DNA from: a virus
Strand: one strand, 5' to 3'
IMG/VR virus record: IMGVR_UViG_3300025890_000009
Location: 1-36,240 of that record
DNA length: 36,240 nt
This document shows, piece by piece, positions 1-7,867 of the stretch (its first letter is position 1; the number at the start of each line of letters is the position of its first letter). A program made the position numbers and the translations under genes. The notes under the pieces were generated by a model. That model searched no databases. It was not told where the DNA came from and saw only the letters and a program-made list of their open reading frames with translations.

Positions 1-99
1 GAACAAAGAATCGATCTTCGTTTTCGACTTCAGCTGCATCAAGGATTCGTTTCGCTTCAAGGATCTTTGCCAAAGTCATACCGGCAGTTCCCGCCTCGG
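1..99. repeat. Left copy of 99-bp terminal direct repeat
   Basis: These 99 bases are identical to positions 36142-36240. Both copies lie inside the major capsid coding sequence. Joining them restores one uninterrupted reading frame. The repeat most likely marks circular closure of the assembly (an overlap of one word length) rather than a physical terminal repeat, because true T7-type repeats lie outside essential genes. Confidence 0.95.
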
Positions 100-523
100 T
101 AATTTTTTGACCCGCCGGCAAAGCGACAGAAGATCCCGCGTCATCGGTCGCGTTACCAAGAGCTGCCGTAATGACCAAATCGTCGATTGCTCGACCCATT
201 GCCCATGCGCCGGCTTTCGTATACGCGCCTTTCGGATCAACCAACATCCGAACTCCATCCGTCCAATCGTGCATGGTCGCCCAGTGGTAGTCGGACAAAG
301 TCGCGACTCTTCGTGAGTGAACCATTTCCACGTTCGGAGTATCGGTGTAGCGAGTTGTTTTGGCTACTGCGGCGGTTTCACCGAGTCGCTCAAAATTCAC
401 TTTTTCCGAATCAACCGTTTTCGTGAAAACGATGGGACGCATTTTTGAACCTTGCTGTTGTGCAAGTTGCATAACAGCATCTTGATACTGTTGTGCATAC
501 CACTTGTTGCCTGAGTAGGCCAT
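1..523 (-). CDS. Major capsid protein, N-terminal part (gene continues at the right end of the window)
   Basis: This encodes the N-terminal part of the major head protein. Reading starts at ATG 523-521, behind AGAGGATTACATC, and runs off the left edge. It continues in the same frame at 36141 down to 35810, giving 284 residues. Phrases such as HDWTDGVRMLVDP, WAMGRAIDDLVITAALGNA and VALPAGQKIT recall the Phage_capsid_2-like coat proteins of temperate podoviruses. The gene sits between scaffold (665-1579) and tail-tube genes (35136 on), as expected for a coat protein. The family call rests on recognised sequence patterns and gene order. A terminator and a candidate ribozyme lie directly upstream, so its mRNA may be processed separately. 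Confidence 0.88.
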   Translation of the reverse strand, partial: MAYSGNKWYAQQYQDAVMQLAQQQGSKMRPIVFTKTVDSEKVNFERLGETAAVAKTTRYTDTPNVEMVHSRRVATLSDYHWATMHDWTDGVRMLVDPKGAYTKAGAWAMGRAIDDLVITAALGNATDDAGSSVALPAGQKITEAGTAGMTLAKILEAKRILDAAEVENEDRFFV

Positions 524-547
524 GATGTAATCCTCTAAAAAAGAAAT

Positions 548-570
548 AAAAAAACCGGCAAATGCCGGCT
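548..570 (-). terminator. Rho-independent terminator between scaffold and capsid genes
   Basis: On the minus strand CCGGCA, loop TT, TGCCGG is followed by seven T. It lies 25 nt before the capsid ATG, so it should attenuate transcription from the scaffold side into the capsid gene. The plus strand also shows the stem followed by GACTTTTTTT, so it could act in both directions. Confidence 0.7.
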
Positions 571-595
571 GACTTTTTTTCGAGGAGCTACCCTT

Positions 596-678
596 TCGGA
601 CTCGTCTACGTTTGCCCTCGTCAGGGATGACCTACCCGGTCACCGGGTTTCGGACGCTGTCGCGCTACCCGAGACCGA
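596..678 (-). ncRNA. Candidate type II hammerhead self-cleaving ribozyme
   Basis: Read on the minus strand, all core elements appear in type II order. Outer stem II pairs 678-670 with 604-596 (8 of 9 pairs, one U-U mismatch). Inner stem II is GUCC (655-652) with GGGC (617-614). GAA is at 651-649. Stem III is A648 plus CCCGG, loop UGA, CCGGG plus U634. H17 is A633. A short stem I (GG-UCAU-CC, 632-625) precedes the core CUGACGA at 624-618. Predicted cleavage is between 633 and 632. The outer stem's 5' strand uses the last scaffold codons (stop at 667-665). Weak points are the 2-bp stem I and A at the cleavage site. Type II hammerheads have an open stem II with an internal loop, as here. Confidence 0.68.
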
Positions 679-1579
679 GCTTTCTTTCAAAAATATCTGG
701 CTCGGCGTCATCATCAGACAAGTAAGCTGCCTGATAAAGTTTTTGAACTTTGTCCACCGCTGCATCATGTGCAGGATTGTCAAGATCGTTATAAGGATGC
801 GCTGCGTTGCCTAAGATCTCATCGATCTGTTCTTTGGCTTCTGTGGGCGTCATACCCGCATTTTGTTTTCCACCAACAGACATTGCGGGATCCTCAGAGA
901 AGCCTCGACCGATTTCAGCAAAAGCTTTGATTAGTTTTACGTTGTTGCCCAATCCACTGCCGTTAATCTCTTGCAGCAGTTCTTCACCACCGAAATGACC
1001 AATCGCAGATTTCGCATCTTGCAGCTTGGAATCGAACGCCTGACCCCAATCGTCTTTCAAAGAAGACAATGAAGCGTTCATTGAATTGTTTCGTTCATGG
1101 GTGGCAGTCGTGACACCGTCATTCATCCAGTTCACTAAATTATTGGCTTGACTGTTGTTGAGGCCAATCTCATGCAGCTTTGCCAACAACGCACCTTCAG
1201 CTTCGCTTGCTTCAGCGCCTTCGGGTCGAGTGATTGAATATGCGTCAGCTGACTCTGGGCGACCCATTCGGTTATAAAAGGCCGACCAATCTTCTGCCTC
1301 AGAATCCTCAGACGGAATTCTTGCAACGCCGGGAACATTAGTAAGCTTCTGATTAAAGTCGCTCCAAACGTCCTCGCCGGCATCTTCGCCGGGTATCCGA
1401 ATGCTGCGGCCTATATATGACTGTGCATCGGAATATGCTTTCGCAAGGGTGTTTACGTCAGGAATATCTTTAAGTGATCCAGACTCGCGCAAATCTTCTG
1501 GTAGTGATTCGCGCCAAGTGCCACTGCTAGTGTTTTCAACTGGTGCTGCTTCTTGAGTTAGAACGCTTTCTTCGCTCAT
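665..1579 (-). CDS. Capsid scaffold / assembly protein
   Basis: This 304-residue, strongly acidic protein lies directly upstream of the coat gene and downstream of the portal. That is the position and composition of the T7 gp9-type scaffolding protein, which directs prohead assembly and leaves before or during packaging. The N-terminus is rich in Glu and Ser, the middle is helical (LLAKLHEIGLNNSQANNLVN), and the C-terminus is charged (DDDAEPDIFERKLGLG). The start at 1579 is supported by AAAGGATAACTAAT before the ATG. No enzymatic motif is visible. The last codons and the stop overlap the candidate hammerhead ribozyme. The role is inferred mainly from position and composition, as scaffolds conserve little sequence. 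Confidence 0.75.
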   Translation of the reverse strand: MSEESVLTQEAAPVENTSSGTWRESLPEDLRESGSLKDIPDVNTLAKAYSDAQSYIGRSIRIPGEDAGEDVWSDFNQKLTNVPGVARIPSEDSEAEDWSAFYNRMGRPESADAYSITRPEGAEASEAEGALLAKLHEIGLNNSQANNLVNWMNDGVTTATHERNNSMNASLSSLKDDWGQAFDSKLQDAKSAIGHFGGEELLQEINGSGLGNNVKLIKAFAEIGRGFSEDPAMSVGGKQNAGMTPTEAKEQIDEILGNAAHPYNDLDNPAHDAAVDKVQKLYQAAYLSDDDAEPDIFERKLGLG

Positions 1580-1580
1580 A

Positions 1581-1781
1581 TTAGTTATCCTTTCGGGCTA
1601 AGTTGATTAAGAAATTGATCGCATCCCTCTGCCCTTCGTGGAAGGCAGTTTGGTACGGATCTCCGGGGGTGTGAGAGGTACGCAAAACGTACAACTCGAA
1701 TAACGCTTCCATCACTAACTCACCATCAGGCGAATCGATGATCTTGCGCCATTTTTTTTCTAATGTATCGACTGGGATCAT
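1581..1781 (-). CDS. Bbp19-like small head protein
   Basis: This 66-residue protein matches the short Bbp19-type family named after Bordetella phage BPP-1. Family-like features are the stretch FELYVLRTSHTPGDPYQTAF followed by the EGQRDAINFLINL helix. These proteins lie between portal and scaffold in BPP-1-like podoviruses; the function is unknown, possibly in head assembly. The ATG overlaps the portal stop by 4 nt, implying translational coupling, and the stop is directly followed by the scaffold start. Family call by recognised pattern and context. Confidence 0.6.
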   Translation of the reverse strand: MIPVDTLEKKWRKIIDSPDGELVMEALFELYVLRTSHTPGDPYQTAFHEGQRDAINFLINLARKDN

Positions 1782-3457
1782 TGACCGGTCACACCGGCGA
1801 CAACACCCGCCATCGTGTCAGGATTAACTTGATCTACTGCACCGGCAACTTGTGCAGCTTGTCCGGCTTGATCAAGACCCATCTGCTGCTGCATCATCTG
1901 TTGCTGCTGCGCGGCTGCTTGTTCGCGTTCCATCTTCAGCTGCTCCATTTCTTCTTCGGAGCGCATGACTTCACCCGGAACGCCAAGACGTTTGGCAAGC
2001 ATTCTTCCCATCTTGGAAAAATCAACAACGTCCATTACCGTAGGATCAATCTGCATCACTTGAGCTAACTGACCCATCCAACGTTCCACGGCGAACACTT
2101 CATCCATCTTTTGCGCTCGCGCTAACGGCGAGACATATTCGACATCAAGCTTGTTACCGCCTTCGAGTAATGACGCGGGAGGCTCGGCAAATGCGCCGGC
2201 TCGGAACATCACCATAAACACGCGCTGAATCAGCGGGTTTAGGAATTCGCTCTGGAGTCGGCCCACGACCGGCCCGAGGATCTGTTGCATCAGCTCCATG
2301 CGCGCCCGGACTTCGGTTGCGGTCATGTTCGGGCCTTCACTCAGTTGAAGCTGATCATTAAAGAAAGCCCGGCGAATATTTGTGATGAGTTCAGCAGACT
2401 TGATCTGCGTCACATTCCACTGGGTGCCGTTCTGCATCGGTCGGACACCGTTGATGTCACGGACGTAAGTTAAACCGCCGGGGTCGAGTCGAAGATCGCC
2501 GATGATGCCGTTGTATGCGGCTAACGTCGGAGGATCGATATTCTTTTCCCATGCGCGCAGCTCGAACAACTTGGCAGCGTTTAGGGTGCGAATGTCGGCT
2601 CGCGCCATCATTGCAGGGCTGAATCCGTAAACATCGCCGGAAAGCTTAGACCATCGAGGCACCATCCACGGACACTCGTAGTAGCCGTCTTCGCGAATTA
2701 ATTTTTTATCGTGAACTTGAACCCAACACGACGCCCACGGTCGATCTTTACCCGGCGCCATGTCAACTGGCTCAACGCCTTCGCGTGGATAGACGGCGTG
2801 AATAAACTCAAACTCTTTGTCGGGTTTATTTTCTAACGCTCTTTCAATTGTTTCGCCTAGATTTTCATCAGGGAAAAGCTGCCTTGCTTGACGCGCTGAG
2901 AACTTTAAAGTGCGGTAGATAGTATCAACCACACCATCAACGTTTTCGGAAATTGCAACTTCACTCAAATGAACAGTGCGAAAATTTAATGAATCTTGGT
3001 TTTCAACCTTATTAGTTTCAACCTTCATCGCGGCGGTGCCAAAACAACAAAGGTCAAGGTACAGCTCGTTGACTTCAGAATTGAAATTAGATTCTTCTAG
3101 GCTTTTATAGATTCGATCAACCGAGTCTTCAAGCCACTCAATCGCAGCGTCATCGTCATTTAACTGATCGTCACGGTAGCGAATTGAAAACCAACGACCG
3201 CTAGGCGCTGTTAGCGCGCCGTGGAGACCGGACGCAAGGGTTTGGTTAGAGCTGATCGCCGTGGAGTCATAAATATCCTCGTCGCGTTTATCGCCGCGAG
3301 TTCGCTCCGTAAGGAAGTCAGCTTTGGTGGGTAGGACAAAATGCCCGACCTCATCCCAGATGTTTTCCCAGTTCTCGCGACCTGACTTTAATTCTTTACA
3401 GCGCCGGATGATTTGTTCGGGTTCCGGTGAGATCCCTTTTTTGCCATAAGCTGCCAT
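1778..3457 (-). CDS. Portal (head-tail connector) protein, T7 gp8 type
   Basis: This 559-residue protein is the portal ring subunit through which DNA enters and leaves the head. The N-terminal region (GRENWENIWDEVGHFVLPTK, then DSTAISSNQTLASGLHGALT and SGRWFSIRYRD) is characteristic of the Head-tail_con family, and length is normal for it. The C-terminus is rich in Gln, Met and Ala (residues about 495-540), typical of portal barrel or crown segments. The ATG overlaps the upstream stop by one base (TAATG), and its own stop overlaps the Bbp19-like ATG. Gene order terminase, portal, scaffold, coat supports the call. Confidence 0.92.
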   Translation of the reverse strand: MAAYGKKGISPEPEQIIRRCKELKSGRENWENIWDEVGHFVLPTKADFLTERTRGDKRDEDIYDSTAISSNQTLASGLHGALTAPSGRWFSIRYRDDQLNDDDAAIEWLEDSVDRIYKSLEESNFNSEVNELYLDLCCFGTAAMKVETNKVENQDSLNFRTVHLSEVAISENVDGVVDTIYRTLKFSARQARQLFPDENLGETIERALENKPDKEFEFIHAVYPREGVEPVDMAPGKDRPWASCWVQVHDKKLIREDGYYECPWMVPRWSKLSGDVYGFSPAMMARADIRTLNAAKLFELRAWEKNIDPPTLAAYNGIIGDLRLDPGGLTYVRDINGVRPMQNGTQWNVTQIKSAELITNIRRAFFNDQLQLSEGPNMTATEVRARMELMQQILGPVVGRLQSEFLNPLIQRVFMVMFRAGAFAEPPASLLEGGNKLDVEYVSPLARAQKMDEVFAVERWMGQLAQVMQIDPTVMDVVDFSKMGRMLAKRLGVPGEVMRSEEEMEQLKMEREQAAAQQQQMMQQQMGLDQAGQAAQVAGAVDQVNPDTMAGVVAGVTGQ

Positions 3458-4317
3458 TACGATAGCTCGGTCACTAGAACACCCGAGTTCATTTCGTCAT
3501 CATTGAGGCCAGTCGAGCCGGTTTGGACAGTGCTTTGAAATCCGGTTTTAGCCGATTGCGCCCTTCTCCAAGCAAGATATTGATCATAAGTTTGAACTTC
3601 GGGTGGCGCGTCGGGCCACGGACTTTTCGCGACGGTCGAAACGTCTGCTTGTGCAGTCGCAACTGCGGTTTCTGTTTCCTCGATTGCATCGTTTACAGCA
3701 GCACTTGAGGTGGATCCACCTGACGCCGGAGCATAGCTTCGGGTGCCGCTACTACTACCGCTGCTGCGGCTGCCACTACCGCCGGATCCACCGCTACCGG
3801 TCGAAGCGGCTGCAGCTGCTGCTGCGGCTTCAGCTTTTTGGGCGCCAAAATCCTCAATGGTGACAAAGCCGCCGCCGTCACTCCCTGCAACAGATCTAAA
3901 ATTTAAAGAGCCGGGGCTTGTCTCATAAAAAATTTCACCGCCCGGCCCTTGAATACCTCTCGAACCGCGCTTGGTCATGTAGATGCTGACCCTGTTTCGA
4001 TCACTGACTGAATTGCCGCCGACCGTACCGCCAGATATAGCGCCGGTTCCTTCGTAGGATTTGTTTGGGTTGCTGCCGAATATCTTTCCGCTGCGTCTTG
4101 AGTCGTAGAGTTCGCCTTTAGTGGTGTAAACGCTCGAACTTGTTGGCTTATCGTCAGGTAGCGCGGAGGAAACTGACTTCGCTCGAGAGGTGCTTTGAGG
4201 CTGATTCTTGGTTGCCTGATAGTGCGAGGTGCCTTGATAAGCCGCCATCGAATAGCTTTCGGGAGACCAACCAAGCTGTCTCGCTCTTGAACTCCACTGA
4301 TCGTAAGTTTTTGCCAT
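3457..4317 (-). CDS. Low-complexity protein between large terminase and portal
   Basis: This 286-residue protein is not recognised. The first 30 residues (TYDQWSSRARQLGWSPESYS) look folded. The rest is rich in Ser, Gly, Thr and Ala and probably disordered, with an alanine run near residues 165-171 followed by Gly-Ser repeats (about 172-200). A short motif near the end, PPEVQTYDQYLAWRRAQSA, partly repeats the TYDQW theme of the N-terminus. It lies in the packaging/head operon, 6 nt after the terminase stop and overlapping the portal start, so a head or packaging-associated structural role is likely. No catalytic motif is visible. Confidence 0.6.
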   Translation of the reverse strand: MAKTYDQWSSRARQLGWSPESYSMAAYQGTSHYQATKNQPQSTSRAKSVSSALPDDKPTSSSVYTTKGELYDSRRSGKIFGSNPNKSYEGTGAISGGTVGGNSVSDRNRVSIYMTKRGSRGIQGPGGEIFYETSPGSLNFRSVAGSDGGGFVTIEDFGAQKAEAAAAAAAASTGSGGSGGSGSRSSGSSSGTRSYAPASGGSTSSAAVNDAIEETETAVATAQADVSTVAKSPWPDAPPEVQTYDQYLAWRRAQSAKTGFQSTVQTGSTGLNDDEMNSGVLVTELS

Positions 4318-4323
4318 ATTTCT

Positions 4324-5610
4324 CTACGCTATTGCTCGCACCACCCGAGTTGGTCGGTGCTGTTGAATGTGACCCATTTCATCCCAACCCATGCAGAACG
4401 TACGCATCGCGTCAGCTGCGTGGGATGACCAGTCGTGAACTGGTTTGGGTTTCCACGTTTGGTTTCTTTCGTCAAAATCCTTGCGGTAGGCCGCGAGACA
4501 ATCGATGCCGTGACCGCACTGCTCCTCGTCGAAGACGAGTCGGTTGAACATTGCCCGGACGCAGTTGATGCCGTCATCGACCGGCGCTTTTCGGACAACC
4601 GTAAAAAACAACCCTAGATCCCGCGCCATCTCGATGCGGGTCTTGCCACTGCTGAAATCGCGAGCTGCGATGTCATGTGGCGCAAAGTGTTCGCCGTATG
4701 TGTAACCCTTCTCTTTGATCAGGTTGACATAGAACGGCAACGCTTCGCCGGCGTGTTGTTCGTAGTCGATGACATGAATTTCTTGATCGACCACTTGCAT
4801 AAACCAGATCGCGGTGCTGTCGCCAATGCCGATGTCCCACCCGGTGTAGACCGGAAAACCGGCGCGGTGCGGAACCGGCTTGATGCGGTTCATGGCGCGA
4901 GCTTTGTCGAGCTGATCGCGGTAGTAGGCGCCCGGCAGAGCTGCGTCCCAACTGCAGAAATATTCAGACTGGATTAGCTCCTCGGGCATTCCTTCGTCGC
5001 GTTCGCGTTGGATCGCTTCGTCATCAAGGAGGTTAGTGTCCTCGACCGATAGCTTTTGAACAAACCAGTCGGGGTTTTTTTCAGCCATCGTGAACAGCCG
5101 CCAACCGTGGTTTCTGCCACGCGGGGTGTAGTTGAAAACAGCCCACCCTTCGTTGAGGGCTAGGATCGGTCTGATCAGCTCCCAAGCTTTTGGGTTTTGC
5201 AGACTGTACTCCGAGAAGACCACGCCAACCGGGTTGGTTCCGACGATGCTGTCGATGTTGTCGGTGCCGACTAACTGAATGATGCTGCCGTTGCCGAGGG
5301 TGACACGCATCTCGGTGTTGTTGAGGCTGCGCGTGATCTCGTTGGGGATGTGGTCGAGAAACCGCACCCCCTCATTGCTCATGCCTGACCAAATGACCTT
5401 CTTGGCTTGGTTGTACGTTGGTAGGCTATAGAAATATGTACCTTTACGCTCAAGAGCTTTCTTGATTGTGAGGTTCCACAGCGTTAGGTCTTTGCCGGCT
5501 CGCCGATGCCAGACTAAACAAGCTCTTCTGTAATCGTTATCAAGCGCCGCAAAGATCGGTATTTGGTAATCCCTAGGACTATATTTGTAGGGAATTTGTA
5601 TTTTTGACAT
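4324..5610 (-). CDS. terL: Terminase large subunit (packaging ATPase-nuclease)
   Basis: This 428-residue protein drives DNA into the prohead and cuts it. The Walker A-like element is WHRRAGKDLT (residues 34-43). The Walker B position is GVVFSEYSL, with Ser-Glu in place of the usual Asp-Glu, a variant I associate with this podovirus terminase group. The C-terminal nuclease begins with GWDIGIGDSTAIWF and ends near HAADAMRTF. Length is normal. The start at 5610 opens into SPRDYQIPIFAALD, typical of the family. No good ribosome site precedes the ATG. It is separated from the small subunit by a 174-nt structured gap (5611-5784). Confidence 0.93.
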   Translation of the reverse strand: MSKIQIPYKYSPRDYQIPIFAALDNDYRRACLVWHRRAGKDLTLWNLTIKKALERKGTYFYSLPTYNQAKKVIWSGMSNEGVRFLDHIPNEITRSLNNTEMRVTLGNGSIIQLVGTDNIDSIVGTNPVGVVFSEYSLQNPKAWELIRPILALNEGWAVFNYTPRGRNHGWRLFTMAEKNPDWFVQKLSVEDTNLLDDEAIQRERDEGMPEELIQSEYFCSWDAALPGAYYRDQLDKARAMNRIKPVPHRAGFPVYTGWDIGIGDSTAIWFMQVVDQEIHVIDYEQHAGEALPFYVNLIKEKGYTYGEHFAPHDIAARDFSSGKTRIEMARDLGLFFTVVRKAPVDDGINCVRAMFNRLVFDEEQCGHGIDCLAAYRKDFDERNQTWKPKPVHDWSSHAADAMRTFCMGWDEMGHIQQHRPTRVVRAIA

Positions 5611-5784
5611 TCAAACTCGGGAATTTGAAAATATTTTTGTGTGACTCCCAATACATATGATGGGGCGGTCACGTTTCGGGGGGTGGGGGGTCGTTTTTTG
5701 ACGCGCGAGAGACCCCTCCCCCCCACGTTTTTTAAGGCGCACAACCCTGACTAGGTCGTGTCGACGCTGATAACGTCCTGTTTT
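5611..5784. other. Structured noncoding gap between terminase subunits
   Basis: No gene is seen here. The plus strand holds a G-run block (GGGGGGTGGGGGG, 5678-5690) facing a C-run block (5712-5724), an imperfect hairpin around a T-tract. There is also a second hairpin with arms GTGAC (5641-5645) and GTCAC (5668-5672). The nonamer GGGAATTTG occurs twice (5590-5598 and 5619-5627) around the terL start. Position beside terminase makes this a candidate packaging (cos or pac) region, but no cut site can be proven. Confidence 0.4.
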
Positions 5785-6246
5785 CTATGACTTTTTGTTG
5801 TTGGACGCGACGAGTTGTGGGCTAAATGATTCGATTTCGACACCATCGGCGAGCTGCCCATCATCAAAACTCGAAGATCCGTCGTTCCCGATGCCGCCTT
5901 TTCCCAACGCATCCGGCATATCGAATTTGGTCACGCTAACTTCCAGATCTTCTTGGTCAACGTTAGTCACCATTGAGTGATGAAGGCCGGCCCAACGGAA
6001 CTGCATCAGCCGAGACAGTGCGCGCTCTTCGACAGCTAGATTGCCATCGGCTCTCGCCTTCATCAATAGATCCACGTAACCTTGAAGCGGATCAAGGCCG
6101 AGATCCTCCATTCGTTCGGCAGCTTGAAACGATAGCTTGTTCTTACTTCCTTTCGGTCTGCCGGGATTGCCGGCCTGAAAGCGTGACTGACCATCAGCTC
6201 GCTTCGCATTGTAGTTAGAAGTTTTATCTTTTTTTGATTCAGTCAT
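5785..6246 (-). CDS. Putative terminase small subunit
   Basis: This 153-residue protein opens the late operon just upstream of the large terminase. It carries the basic motif RFQAGNPGRPKGSKNKLS (residues about 22-39), an AT-hook-like DNA-contact element common at the N-terminus of small terminases and related phage DNA-binding proteins. A helical segment follows (DPLQGYVDLLMKARADGNLA), then an acidic, Gly/Asp-rich C-terminus suited to contacting the large subunit. Small terminases recognise the packaging site. The call rests on motif and position. The ATG has no clear ribosome site, and a weak divergent promoter (TTGTCC, 16 bp, TATTTT on the minus strand, 6283-6256) would give an almost leaderless transcript. 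Confidence 0.68.
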   Translation of the reverse strand: MTESKKDKTSNYNAKRADGQSRFQAGNPGRPKGSKNKLSFQAAERMEDLGLDPLQGYVDLLMKARADGNLAVEERALSRLMQFRWAGLHHSMVTNVDQEDLEVSVTKFDMPDALGKGGIGNDGSSSFDDGQLADGVEIESFSPQLVASNNKKS

Positions 6247-6265
6247 ATTTTTTTGAAAATAGTTC

Positions 6266-6294
6266 TTGACATAGCTAGGACAATGCCCTACAGT
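6266..6294 (+). promoter_or_regulatory. Promoter P1 with 15-bp operator palindrome
   Basis: TTGACA (6266-6271), 17-bp spacer and TACAGT (6289-6294) form a near-consensus sigma70 promoter. The spacer contains TAGGACAATGCCCTA (6276-6290), one mismatch from a perfect palindrome. The same operator lies in promoters at 15103 and 16183. It drives 6327-6841 and could also cover a weak leftward promoter for the small terminase. Confidence 0.8.
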
Positions 6295-6326
6295 TAGAAA
6301 CAGTTAAACAGACCACGGAAAAGAAA

Positions 6327-6536
6327 ATGACATTCAACGCAACACAATACAACGACATGATCGACCAGAACTACCATAGCGAAGCAGCCTTTTATCTGGT
6401 CAGCGCATTTGGAACAAAGGCTGAAGCGGAAATGGTTAAGCAGATTGTGATCAACCATAGCAACCTCGGACACATCGAGGACGATGACTACCAGATCAGA
6501 AACCTAATCACCAGAAAATACAGAAACAAAATCTAA
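6327..6536 (+). CDS. Small protein of unknown function (69 aa), first gene of P1
   Basis: It is not recognised. The 69-residue product is mostly helical, with no signal peptide or membrane segment: ATQYNDMIDQNYHSEAAF, then GTKAEAEMVKQIVINHSN. The size and the mix of Asp, Asn and Gln resemble small early phage proteins that act on host partners, but that is only an analogy. The start follows CGGAAAAGAAA. It is the first gene after promoter P1, whose operator should repress it, and it is separated by 20 nt from the next gene. Confidence 0.65.
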   Translation: MTFNATQYNDMIDQNYHSEAAFYLVSAFGTKAEAEMVKQIVINHSNLGHIEDDDYQIRNLITRKYRNKI

Positions 6537-6556
6537 CCCAACCAACCGGAGGCACC

Positions 6557-6841
6557 ATGCCAAACCTAACCTTTAACCAAACCGTCCTCATCTCCGAGGT
6601 CGCCATGCGCCACCGCCGAGACCGCACGAGCGCCAAGTTGCAGGTGGGGATCAAGTGCGGAGGCCATCACCCCGCGGTGCTCAAGTCGATGCTGACTCGC
6701 GGACTGATTCGGTATGTCCGCCCAGAGTCTTGGGGTTGGCTCGATCCAGCCACTGGTCGGATCAACTACAACTTCCACGAGGTCGAACTGACCCGCTCGG
6801 GATGGGATTACCTCTGGGGCTTTAAGCGGCAACCGCAATAG
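6557..6841 (+). CDS. Small winged-helix-like protein (94 aa)
   Basis: This 94-residue protein follows the previous gene in the P1 transcript and has a strong ribosome site (GGAGGCACC before ATG). The pattern LKSMLTRGLIRYVRPESWGW followed by VELTRSGWDYLWGF resembles the recognition helix and wing of winged-helix proteins (rule: growth of a marR/ArsR-like 'L..GLI...' followed by 'LT..G'). It may bind DNA, but no family is certain. A rho-independent terminator follows at 6869-6893, so the P1 unit consists of just these two genes. Confidence 0.65.
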   Translation: MPNLTFNQTVLISEVAMRHRRDRTSAKLQVGIKCGGHHPAVLKSMLTRGLIRYVRPESWGWLDPATGRINYNFHEVELTRSGWDYLWGFKRQPQ

Positions 6842-6868
6842 ATTAGGACTTAAAAACAAACTTCTCAG

Positions 6869-6893
6869 GAGGGCTTCGGCCCTCTTTTTTTTT
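6869..6893 (+). terminator. Rho-independent terminator ending the P1 transcript
   Basis: GAGGGC, loop TTCG, GCCCTC, followed by nine T. It lies 28 nt after the stop of the 94-residue protein. Confidence 0.9.
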
Positions 6894-6962
6894 GCGTCTG
6901 CAATTACTCAGAACGACCTTGGTAAAATTGAATTTGGTTAGGGTTTCGCTTGGATGCTGACA

Positions 6963-6988
6963 ACAAAAAAGGCCGCCGTTGGCGACCT
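6963..6988 (-). terminator. Rho-independent terminator ending the replication operon
   Basis: On the minus strand GGTCGCC, loop AAC, GGCGGCC is followed by six T. It lies 39 nt downstream of the last gene of the leftward replication operon and faces the P1 terminator, so the two convergent transcripts are insulated. Confidence 0.85.
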
Positions 6989-7026
6989 TGCATAAACTCC
7001 GTGAGATTGTAATTCTACATCACAGC

Positions 7027-7488
7027 TCAAATGTCTTGAACACTTCTCTGCTTGTTCCAATGAGAGATCGCAGCTCGTAGCTCAAAGTCCAATTGATCCA
7101 ATAAAAATAGGCATTTCGTTAAATGTATCTCATTGTTTTTCGTCCATCGTTTTCGTTTCACTGCTTTTGCTTTGATGCGATTTGTCAAGGTAACATCGTG
7201 AAAGCTCATCCAGACCGCAATATCGATCAACGTTAGCCAATAGTCCGGCAAGCCGTGTTTGTCTGTCCGAACTTCCTTCGTGACCTCCCTTCTCAGGTAA
7301 TCCAAAACCACGACTGAATACTCCCGCTGTTTGGCATAACAAAGCCTCCCCCAAGCTGCAGCTTCTAAGCTCATTTGAGCTAAACAGTCGCTGACCTCCT
7401 GAAACGTCAACTCAGGCTCACCGCCTGTCCCGAGCGTGAATCTCGAGACCTTCGGATTTAAGAGCTTAAAGCTCTCAAGACTCAGCAC
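7027..7488 (-). CDS. Unknown protein, last gene of the replication operon (153 aa)
   Basis: It is not recognised. GTG at 7488 is chosen because GGAGAG stands 9 nt before it; a TTG at 7533 has no such site. The product is helical, with paired aromatic residues (AAAWGRLCYAKQREYSVVVL, then LPDYWLTLIDIAVWMS) and a basic stretch (NRIKAKAVKRKRW). It overlaps the end of the Holliday-junction-type nuclease gene by 14 nt and is followed by a terminator. The position at the end of an early replication transcript fits a late-gene antiterminator (Q-like role), but no antitermination motif is certain, so this is only a suggestion. Confidence 0.55.
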   Translation of the reverse strand: MLSLESFKLLNPKVSRFTLGTGGEPELTFQEVSDCLAQMSLEAAAWGRLCYAKQREYSVVVLDYLRREVTKEVRTDKHGLPDYWLTLIDIAVWMSFHDVTLTNRIKAKAVKRKRWTKNNEIHLTKCLFLLDQLDFELRAAISHWNKQRSVQDI

Positions 7489-7867
7489 GATTCTCAACTC
7501 TCCAGTTGCGATAAAACTGACACCAACAGTCAAAATTCATCTCAAGCTGATGGTGACAGCCATTGGGTATCAAATGCCGAATGCTCATCACAGCTCTCCA
7601 TTTGCCCCTGTCGAGGCGATAGACCAACAAGGGGTGTCTACTAGCATACTGAGCCTGAATCGCCGCCTGAGTCCACCAGTTGCTTATCATGGCCTTTTTA
7701 CATCTCTTGACCTCAATCGCCCATCCCGGTATCAATATGTCAGCTCCACCGCGAGCTGCTTGCTCGGCCCAGTTGCGTTGAACATCGATCCCTAGTTCTT
7801 CACGAAGGATCTTCGCCACTTCCCGTTCGCCGTTTGCGCCTTTTGTTCGGCTGTTTATCTTGCTCAT
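7475..7867 (-). CDS. PD-(D/E)XK nuclease, Holliday-junction-resolvase-like
   Basis: This 130-residue protein opens with SRTKGANGEREVAKILREE, the typical first helix of Hjc-like and related phage nucleases. It then has RGGADILIPGWAIEVKRCK, giving an acidic residue before the strand and the E-V-K catalytic pair. A QA-type helix follows (WWTQAAIQAQYASRHP). It probably resolves branched DNA made during replication or recombination. The start at 7867 is chosen because the conserved block begins a few residues later, although it overlaps the upstream gene by 68 nt. It lies in the replication operon. Confidence 0.78.
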   Translation of the reverse strand: MSKINSRTKGANGEREVAKILREELGIDVQRNWAEQAARGGADILIPGWAIEVKRCKKAMISNWWTQAAIQAQYASRHPLLVYRLDRGKWRAVMSIRHLIPNGCHHQLEMNFDCWCQFYRNWRVENRAES

